Shown: piece by piece, positions 8,801 through 12,514 of the stretch
How the letters are laid out: each line of letters opens with the position of its first letter
How positions within the stretch are numbered: position 1 is the stretch's first letter
Origin: JADKIH01 sp964486655
Lineage (GTDB): Bacteria; Bacteroidota; Bacteroidia; AKYH767-A; 2013-40CM-41-45
Assembly: GCA_964486655.1 (NCBI GenBank)
Contig: CAZAON010000443.1
Span: forward strand, 1 to 12,514
Length of the DNA: 12,514 bases
Direction: 5' to 3'
Program-made: the position numbers and the translations under genes
Notes under the pieces: generated by a model
What the model saw: only the letters and a program-made list of their open reading frames with translations
What the model was told of the DNA's origin: nothing
Databases searched by the model: none

Positions 8801-8901
8801 TTGAATCCCTTCTTTGACAGGAAATCCACAATGTGGTCCATGCTAAGATTGAATTCTTTCGCCGCTTTGTTTAAACGTATTGTCTTTTCTGCTTCTGGCA
8901 T
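5893..8901 (-). CDS. infB: Translation initiation factor IF-2
   Basis: 1002 residues, complete. It is the GTPase that delivers fMet-tRNA to the 30S subunit and promotes 50S joining. Domains in order: IF2_N at about 1-60; a long charged linker, 60-420, with Lys/Ala pentapeptide repeats (134-168), two GPxxxGKI segments (187 and 287) and a Gly/Arg-rich patch (326-362); a second N-terminal helical module at 425-480; the G domain from about 503 with G1 GHVDHGKT (509-516), G3 DTPGH (556-560, catalytic His 560), G4 NKVD (610-613) and G5 SAK (646-648); then the beta-barrel, domain III and the C-terminal fMet-tRNA binding barrel to 1002. All GTPase motifs are intact. It is longer than E. coli IF-2 (890) because of the linker, as is usual in Bacteroidota. 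It is third in the rimP-nusA-infB operon, 78 bases after nusA, with AGGAG about eleven bases before the ATG. Confidence 0.98.
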   Translation of the reverse strand: MPEAEKTIRLNKAAKEFNLSMDHIVDFLSKKGFKIESNPNTKLPGDAYTLLQKEFQGDKVAREEAQMLSQSKLRKDAPVVLAADERPKAPSKKNDETKEILIKNVNAADALKEDVAKAKEKEAADVRAKDAEIKEKAAKEKAAVEKVAAEKVATEKAATEKAATEKAAKEKERSTVIKAKADKVEGPKVVGKIDISQEESPKKKRSTKTEKTEPEPVAEVPAKKTTKKKKEEPQPEIEETPVQAAAVVETPVVDSTPAPVAETEAPIAPEEEKKDEIHRIERTKLSGPTIMGKIELPTEPPKRKPVASSSGAVDDKKKKRKRTERKGGGTPVPSDKRQPGSGGGYQGGQGRGGQGGPNRGPNRPIVKAEPTEKEIQDQIKATLARLSGAGKSKSSKMRRARRDERAVEKEAQEAETAENKIIQVTEFVTANDLARMMDVSVTEIISACMSLGIFVSINQRLDAETLSVVAEEFGYKVEFVSADVQETIGIEEDKPEDLLPRAPIVTVMGHVDHGKTSLLDYVRKANVIAGEAGGITQHIGAYEVILENGKHITFLDTPGHEAFTAMRARGAQVTDVAIIVIAADDSVMPQTIEAINHAQAANVPMVFAINKVDKPDANPERIREQLSKMNILVEDWGGKYQCQEISAKKGLNIEALLEKVLLEAELLDLKANANRRANGTVIESMLDKGRGYVMTVLVQGGTLKVGDILLAGCYSGRVKALYNERGFRIKEAGPSSPAQVLGMTGAPQAGDLFNVMEDEREAREIANKRLQLQREQGIRTHKHITLDEIGRRLAIGNFKELNVIVKGDVDGSIEALGDSLLKLSTAEIQINIIHKSVGAITESDVLLASASNAIIIGFQVRPSVNARKLAENEQIEIRLYSIIYNAINELKQAMEGMLAPEFQEKIVGNIEIREVFKIPKVGTIAGCMVLDGKISRNTKVRVVRDGIVVHSGELASLKRYKDDVKEVSSGYECGLSIANFNDIKIGDIVEGYEQIAVKRTLA
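8398..8502 (-). repeat. 15-bp coding repeat in infB linker
   Basis: Seven consecutive units encode the pentapeptide [K/V/A/T]-E-K-[A/V]-A at IF-2 residues 134-168. The DNA units vary at third positions, so the array is not a fresh exact duplication. It forms part of the flexible charged linker and probably a long helix. Confidence 0.8.
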
Positions 8902-8912
8902 ATTTAATTTTT

Positions 8913-8930
8913 CTCCTACGGAGTACGTAG
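8913..8930 (-). promoter_or_regulatory. Hairpin overlapping the infB Shine-Dalgarno
   Basis: On the infB mRNA the sequence CTCC-GTA-GGAG (8923 to 8913) is a perfect four-pair stem with a three-base loop. The 3' arm is the Shine-Dalgarno, AGGAG. A competing stem, CTACG-TACTC-CGTAG (8930 to 8916), overlaps it. Either would partly hide the ribosome-binding site. The same palindrome could instead be a copy of a dispersed intergenic repeat. Confidence 0.4.
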
Positions 8931-8979
8931 TGCAAGGTAATAATTAATATAAATGTCCTCCCCGTTTATCGTTCTCATG

Positions 8980-10239
8980 TTATTCGAACTCTGAACGAAG
9001 GATTCTGACTACTTCTTTTATTGTTTCTTCTTCTAAATCGGTACGACGAACGAGATCTTCAATTGGCAAATCGAGAACGCTTTTCGCGGTATCACAGCCG
9101 ATAGTCTTGAGCTCATCGATGATCCATGGCTCGATTTCGTCTGAAAACTCGTCAAGGTCAACGTCTTCCTGATCATCGTCGGTATCACGGTAAACGTCAA
9201 TCTCATAACCGGATAGTTTACCGGCAAGTTTAATGTTGTGACCGCCTTTTCCGATTGCAAGTGAAACCTGGTCGGGCTTCAGGAATACGGAAGCACGTTT
9301 TTTCTCTTCATCAATCTTTATCGTGGTGATTTTCGCAGGAGCAAGAGCTCTGGAAATAAACAACGGAAGATTATTTGTATAGTTGATAACGTCAATGTTT
9401 TCGTTTCTGAGTTCGCGAACGATTCCGTGAATACGTGAACCCTTCATACCGACACAAGCTCCAACCGGATCGATACGGTCGTCGTAACTTTCAACGGCTA
9501 CTTTAGCTCTCTCACCCGGTTCGCGAACGATTTTCTTAATAGTGATAAGTCCGTCGAAAACCTCAGGAACTTCCAGTTCAAATAATTTCTCAAGGAATAA
9601 AGGCGACGTACGGGAAAGAATGATTTTCGGTGTACCGTTAATCATTTCAACACGCAATACAACTGCTCTCACCGAATCCCCTTTTTTGAAAAAGTCAGAA
9701 GGAATCTGTTCGTTTTTCGGGAGAATCAATTCGTTGCTATCATCATCCATGACAAGAGTTTCTTTCTTCCATGTCTGATAAACCTCACCGGTGATAATTT
9801 CACCGACACGGTCTTTATATTTTCTAAAAATTCCTTCTTTTTCAAGTTCCTGCACACGAGCCATAAGATTCTGACGGGCTGCAAGTACAGCGCGGCGACC
9901 GAAGTCAGAGAACTTTACATTTTCAGAAACCTCTTCACCAACTTCAAAGTCAGGCTCGATCTTTACCGCTTCACTGTATTCAACCTGTGTATTCGGATCT
10001 TCAACCGCACCATCATCAACGATGAGTCGGTTACGGAATGCCTCGAGATCTCCTTTATCGGTATTGATAACGATATCGAAGTTATCGGCCGTTCCATATT
10101 TTTTGCGGAGCATGTTTTTGAAAACATCTTCTAAAATACTCATCATGCTAGCACGATCAATATTCTTTAGCTCTTTAAATTCCGAAAACGCATCAACCAA
10201 TTCGGTGTGCTCGTTTTTTAATTCTGCGGTTTTTTTCAT
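8980..10239 (-). CDS. nusA: Transcription termination/antitermination factor NusA
   Basis: 419 residues, complete. It binds RNA polymerase and nascent RNA, increases pausing and intrinsic termination, and takes part in antitermination complexes. Domains: NusA N-terminal domain at about 14-135; S1 domain at 145-210 (GEIITGEVYQTW ... KGDSVRAVVLRVE); KH1 at about 213-290 with GMKG at 264-267; KH2 at about 295-350 with GKGG at 330-333; a very acidic linker at 352-370 (DTDDDQEDVDLDEFSDEIE); and one C-terminal helical HhH-like domain at 371-419. E. coli NusA (495 residues) has two such acidic repeats; here there is one. The start at 10239 gives a ~10-residue extension before the conserved N-terminal helix. 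There is no Shine-Dalgarno; the ATG lies four bases after the rimP TGA, so coupled translation is likely. NusA may control its own operon through the hairpin in the rimP leader (inference). Confidence 0.97.
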   Translation of the reverse strand: MKKTAELKNEHTELVDAFSEFKELKNIDRASMMSILEDVFKNMLRKKYGTADNFDIVINTDKGDLEAFRNRLIVDDGAVEDPNTQVEYSEAVKIEPDFEVGEEVSENVKFSDFGRRAVLAARQNLMARVQELEKEGIFRKYKDRVGEIITGEVYQTWKKETLVMDDDSNELILPKNEQIPSDFFKKGDSVRAVVLRVEMINGTPKIILSRTSPLFLEKLFELEVPEVFDGLITIKKIVREPGERAKVAVESYDDRIDPVGACVGMKGSRIHGIVRELRNENIDVINYTNNLPLFISRALAPAKITTIKIDEEKKRASVFLKPDQVSLAIGKGGHNIKLAGKLSGYEIDVYRDTDDDQEDVDLDEFSDEIEPWIIDELKTIGCDTAKSVLDLPIEDLVRRTDLEEETIKEVVRILRSEFE

Positions 10240-10243
10240 CTTA

Positions 10244-10717
10244 TCAGATAATTTTGTCGAACGAGAAAATTACTCTTGTTTCTTTTATGTCTGTGAATGG
10301 TATTGAGGTATGTTTTTTTTGAATGACTTTTTTCTTTCCTTCTTTGGTGATGATTTCTTCCGAAATTTCGATATGATTTTCGTCTGCTGTTAAAAGAGTT
10401 CCTTTTCTTTTCAACCCGTCAAACGTAATTATACTCACTTCCCGGCCGATTCGCTTTAAGTACTGTGGCAGAATTTTCAGAGGTTCCTCCATTCCGGGTG
10501 AACCAACTTCCAATTCGTATCTGTCAAATATGGTGGTTTCGTCGAGTTTCTGGTGTAAAAAACGGTTAATTGCAACGCAATCTTCTATTTTCACTCCTTT
10601 CGGATGGTCGATTATGACCGCAATCTTGCCGGGGTTAACCTTTACCTCTACGAGGAAATTCTCTGTCGAAGCGATCATTTCTTCGACCAATTTAACCACC
10701 TGCTCCTTTATTTCCAT
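10244..10717 (-). CDS. rimP: Ribosome maturation factor RimP
   Basis: 157 residues, full length for the family. It acts in assembly of the 30S ribosomal subunit. The N-terminal alpha/beta domain covers about 1-80 and carries the family signature YELEVGSPGMEEPL at 68-80 (compare E. coli YxLEVSSPGxxRPL). The C-terminal SH3-like barrel is at about 85-155 (GREVSIITFDGLKRKGTLL ... IPFTDIKETRVIF). It is the first gene of the rimP-nusA-infB operon, an order conserved across most bacteria. The ATG at 10717 is preceded directly by a TAA ending a seven-codon ORF; no Shine-Dalgarno lies at the usual place. The 5' leader is about 50 bases and contains a terminator-like hairpin. Confidence 0.96.
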   Translation of the reverse strand: MEIKEQVVKLVEEMIASTENFLVEVKVNPGKIAVIIDHPKGVKIEDCVAINRFLHQKLDETTIFDRYELEVGSPGMEEPLKILPQYLKRIGREVSIITFDGLKRKGTLLTADENHIEISEEIITKEGKKKVIQKKHTSIPFTDIKETRVIFSFDKII

Positions 10718-10741
10718 TTATTCCAATAAAAAAGGGGACAT
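10718..10741 (-). other. Seven-codon leader ORF abutting rimP (speculative)
   Basis: An ATG in the loop region of the leader hairpin begins a frame reading MSPFLLE and ending in TAA, which touches the rimP ATG (TAAATG). An AGAGGGG stretch lies shortly before it and could act as a Shine-Dalgarno. The frame is the same as rimP. It is short enough to occur by chance. Confidence 0.25.
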
Positions 10742-10749
10742 CGTCCCCT
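10728..10749 (-). terminator. Terminator-like hairpin in the rimP leader (candidate attenuator)
   Basis: On the rimP-strand RNA: AGGGGAC, loop GAU, GUCCCCU, then a U run (six U counting the last stem base). This is a seven-pair, GC-rich stem with the shape of an intrinsic terminator. It points only in the rimP direction; the plus strand has no T run after the stem. There is no minus-strand gene upstream for it to end, because the next gene is divergent. It lies between the promoter at 10773-10802 and the rimP start. Confidence 0.65.
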
Positions 10750-10772
10750 CTTATCTTTCCTTAAATCTGTTG

Positions 10773-10802
10773 CAAATGTAAGAGATTTTTTTTGTCTGGC
10801 AA
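10773..10802 (-). promoter_or_regulatory. Bacteroidota-type promoter for rimP-nusA-infB
   Basis: Minus strand: TTG at 10802-10800, a 19-base spacer, then TACATTTG at 10780-10773. This fits the -33 TTG / -7 TAnnTTTG pattern of the Bacteroidota primary sigma factor, with the expected spacing. Transcription would start near 10765-10770, giving a leader of about 50 bases before rimP. Confidence 0.7.
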
Positions 10803-11011
10803 GGGATATTTGCCACCATTTCTTTGCCACAAGGGCACAAATCTCCAAGTTACACCAAGAATGTGATTACTTTCAAATGGAATTCATGAATATTCCTGCC
10901 AAACTTAGTGTTCCTTTGTACTTGGATTCTTTGAGGTGAAAAGTATATAGTTGATTTTCAGGAGTTAATAATTGATACCATTCGAATAAACTCAAATAAT
11001 AGCTTAAACTA
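10803..11011. repeat. Intergenic region with degenerate repeat arms before the NADH dehydrogenase gene
   Basis: A patch at about 10824-10860 (GCCACAAGGGCACAAATC ... CCAAGTTACACCAAGAA) and one at about 10901-10937 (AAACTTAGTGTTCCTTTG ... TTCTTTGAG) look like the decayed, opposed arms of an imperfect inverted repeat, with many mismatches. A similar C/A-rich patch lies at 5745-5778. No convincing promoter for the plus-strand gene was found. The nearest is TTG-N21-TATAGTTG around 10923-10955, with one mismatch in the -7 box. Confidence 0.35.
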
Positions 11012-12274
11012 ATGGACATATTCAAACTAAATTCTTCCATAAAACGGATAGTAATCATTGGGGGCGGATTTGGTGGGATTGAAATCGCCAAACACATTAA
11101 TTCTACAAAATTTGAAGTTTTATTGCTGGATAAGCATAACTATTTCACTTTTCAACCCCTGTTATATCAGGTTGCTTCGGGCGGATTAGAGCCTGATTCA
11201 GTTGCATATCCATTGAGGAAAATTATTTCCCGGAGAAAGAATATAGTGTTCAGGCTGGCGACGGTTATGCAAATTGAGCCGGATAAAAAACTAATTCGGA
11301 CCGATATCGGACTATTACCTTACGACATTCTGATAATCGCTTCAGGGTCGGCGACGAATTTTTTCGGCATGAAAGAAACTGAAGAGCATGCTCTTTCATT
11401 GAAGTCGGTTCCCGACGCATTAAACATGCGCAGTTTTATTCTGCAAAACTTTGAGGCTGCATTGTTATCAAAAGACAGGGATGAACAAAATCAGCTGATG
11501 AATTTTGTAATAGTTGGCGGCGGACCGACAGGAGTTGAAATTTCAGGATCTCTTGCTGAACTTAAACGTCATGTGCTTCCTCATGATTATCCCGAACTGG
11601 ATATTTCGATGATGCAAATTACAATTGTTGAGTCGAGTGAAAATGTTCTTAATGCAATGTCTTCATTCGCAAAAGCAAAATCGAAAAAGCAACTGGAAGA
11701 ATTGGGCGTGAAATTATTGTTGAATAAACAATTGGTTTCATACGATGGTAATGAGGCGAAGCTTAATGATGGTACTGTATTAAAATCAAAAGCACTTATC
11801 TGGACGGCTGGAGTAAAAGGAAATATTCCGGACGGAATTTCAAATGAGTTTTTAGCAAGAGGAAACCGTATTGTTGTCGACGACTTCAACAAGATTAAAA
11901 ACATGAACGATGTCTATGCAATTGGAGATGTCGCTTCAATGGAAAGTGGTCCGCACCCAATGCTTGCTCCCGTCGCCATGCAACAGGGAAAACTTCTTGC
12001 AAAAAATCTGAACAACGATGAACAGTCTAAATGGAAACCATTTAAATATTTCGACAAAGGAACGATGGCGACTATTGGAAGGAGTCGTGCTGTGGCAGAT
12101 TTATGGTTTAATATTCACCTGAAGGGATTTCTTGCATGGATGGCCTGGCTGTTTATTCACCTGATGCTTTTAGTCGGATTTCGTAACCGAATAGTTGTAT
12201 TATGGAATTGGTTATGGAATTATTTTAGTTATGACAGGGCGATAAGATTAATTATCAGACCGTATAGAAAATAA
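11012..12274 (+). CDS. ndh: Type II NADH:quinone oxidoreductase (NDH-2)
   Basis: 420 residues, complete. It is a single-subunit, non-proton-pumping, FAD-dependent enzyme passing electrons from NADH to the membrane quinone. Seen: an FAD Rossmann motif GGGFGG at 17-22; HNYFTFQPLLYQVASGGLEP at 42-61, typical of the family; an NAD(P)H motif GGGPTG at 169-174; a second FAD motif, YAIGDVA, at 302-308; and the quinone-site region APVAMQQGKLLAKNL at 319-333. The C-terminus (about 370-415) is rich in Trp, Phe and Leu (GFLAWMAWLFIHLMLLVGF) and should anchor the protein to the inner face of the cytoplasmic membrane. The ATG at 11012 gives the normal short tail before the first Rossmann strand; no Shine-Dalgarno is seen. 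It is divergent from rimP with a 294-base gap and appears to stand alone. Confidence 0.94.
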   Translation: MDIFKLNSSIKRIVIIGGGFGGIEIAKHINSTKFEVLLLDKHNYFTFQPLLYQVASGGLEPDSVAYPLRKIISRRKNIVFRLATVMQIEPDKKLIRTDIGLLPYDILIIASGSATNFFGMKETEEHALSLKSVPDALNMRSFILQNFEAALLSKDRDEQNQLMNFVIVGGGPTGVEISGSLAELKRHVLPHDYPELDISMMQITIVESSENVLNAMSSFAKAKSKKQLEELGVKLLLNKQLVSYDGNEAKLNDGTVLKSKALIWTAGVKGNIPDGISNEFLARGNRIVVDDFNKIKNMNDVYAIGDVASMESGPHPMLAPVAMQQGKLLAKNLNNDEQSKWKPFKYFDKGTMATIGRSRAVADLWFNIHLKGFLAWMAWLFIHLMLLVGFRNRIVVLWNWLWNYFSYDRAIRLIIRPYRK

Positions 12275-12300
12275 TTACGAATGACGAATGACGAATTACG
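12273..12300 (+). repeat. Heptamer tandem array downstream of ndh
   Basis: Four 7-base units: AATTACG, AATGACG, AATGACG, AATTACG. The array begins inside the ndh TAA stop codon. A further isolated AATTACGAATTA lies at 12321-12332. It is the same heptamer, in the same orientation relative to the upstream gene, as the array after infB. Confidence 0.85.
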
Positions 12301-12370
12301 AATAAAATTATAAATAATTAAATTACGAATTAACCATCGAATAATATGTTTAGAATAATATTTTCTAAAT

Positions 12371-12514
12371 TTAAGCTAATGAGGCCAAAAATAGTTGGTG
12401 GAATTGATTAAAATAATTCTTATTCTTCACCCGGATGATTGAAGAGGAAGCAAGCTCTGCGGAAGCGCAACTTGCCAGCAATAAATCATCTAGACTAAAG
12501 CTTGATAGCGGTAG
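12371..12514 (-). CDS. Possible 3' end of an unidentified gene (partial)
   Basis: A minus-strand frame is open from the window edge for 47 codons to a TAA at 12371-12373. It ends in ...IIRVKNKNYFNQFHQLF followed by LASLA. It begins outside the window, so no start can be judged. On the other strand a frame from ATG 12435 (MIEEEASSAEAQLAS...) is also open to the edge; at most one is real. I recognise neither. The stretch from 12302 to 12370 is AT-rich with nothing visible. Confidence 0.2.
   Translation of the reverse strand, partial: LPLSSFSLDDLLLASCASAELASSSIIRVKNKNYFNQFHQLFLASLA

Noticed and set aside
10728..10749. Hairpin as the terminator of an upstream gene
   Set aside because: The U run follows only in the minus direction, and no minus-strand gene lies between it and the divergent ndh gene.
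10873..11097. 74-codon frame on the minus strand across the ndh start
   Set aside because: It overlaps the ndh Rossmann motif and has no family resemblance or start signals.
12420..12500. tRNA-like GC patch near the right edge
   Set aside because: No acceptor stem, T-loop GTTCRA or anticodon arm could be assembled.

Overview
The window comes from a member of the Bacteroidota, probably a free-living or environmental lineage. Four things point there. Two secreted proteins end in type IX secretion (T9SS) sorting domains, which are confined to this phylum and its relatives. The clearest promoter has the Bacteroidota form, TTG-N19-TAnnTTTG, rather than the -35/-10 of other bacteria. The rimP-nusA-infB cluster encodes Bacteroidota-style proteins. 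Most genes lack a strong Shine-Dalgarno. I cannot place it below phylum level from sequence alone.

Layout, left to right. (1) 23-3483, minus strand: two AT-rich genes for exported proteins overlap by ATGA. The upstream one (2197-3483) is a seven-repeat, propeller-like protein. The downstream one (23-2200) is a 725-residue protein with no recognised catalytic domain. Both have signal peptides and T9SS C-termini, so they probably form a cell-surface or secreted pair. (2) 3659-5011, minus: an AAA/DUF4143 ATPase preceded by four near-identical 15-bp direct repeats spaced 31-33 bp apart. (3) 5012-5235: a non-coding stretch with those repeats and a separate GC-rich repeat pair. (4) 5236-5655, minus: a small exported SPOR-domain protein. 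(5) 5893-10717, minus: the housekeeping operon rimP-nusA-infB (ribosome maturation, transcription elongation/termination, translation initiation). Its promoter lies at 10773-10802, and a terminator-like hairpin sits in the short leader between promoter and rimP. (6) 11012-12274, plus: a divergently transcribed type II NADH dehydrogenase. (7) 12275-12514: a heptamer repeat followed by an unresolved stretch that may hold the 3' end of a gene lying mainly outside the window.

The core information-processing operon and the respiratory dehydrogenase are ordinary chromosomal genes. The less ordinary signals are in the intergenic DNA: the phased repeats in front of the ATPase, the hairpin and seven-codon ORF in the rimP leader, the hairpin over the infB ribosome-binding site, and heptamer arrays that follow the stop codons of infB and the NADH dehydrogenase in the same relative orientation. 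I found no tRNA, rRNA, CRISPR array, insertion sequence or defence island, and no clearly new multi-gene system. The best candidate for something undescribed is the repeat-controlled ATPase locus.
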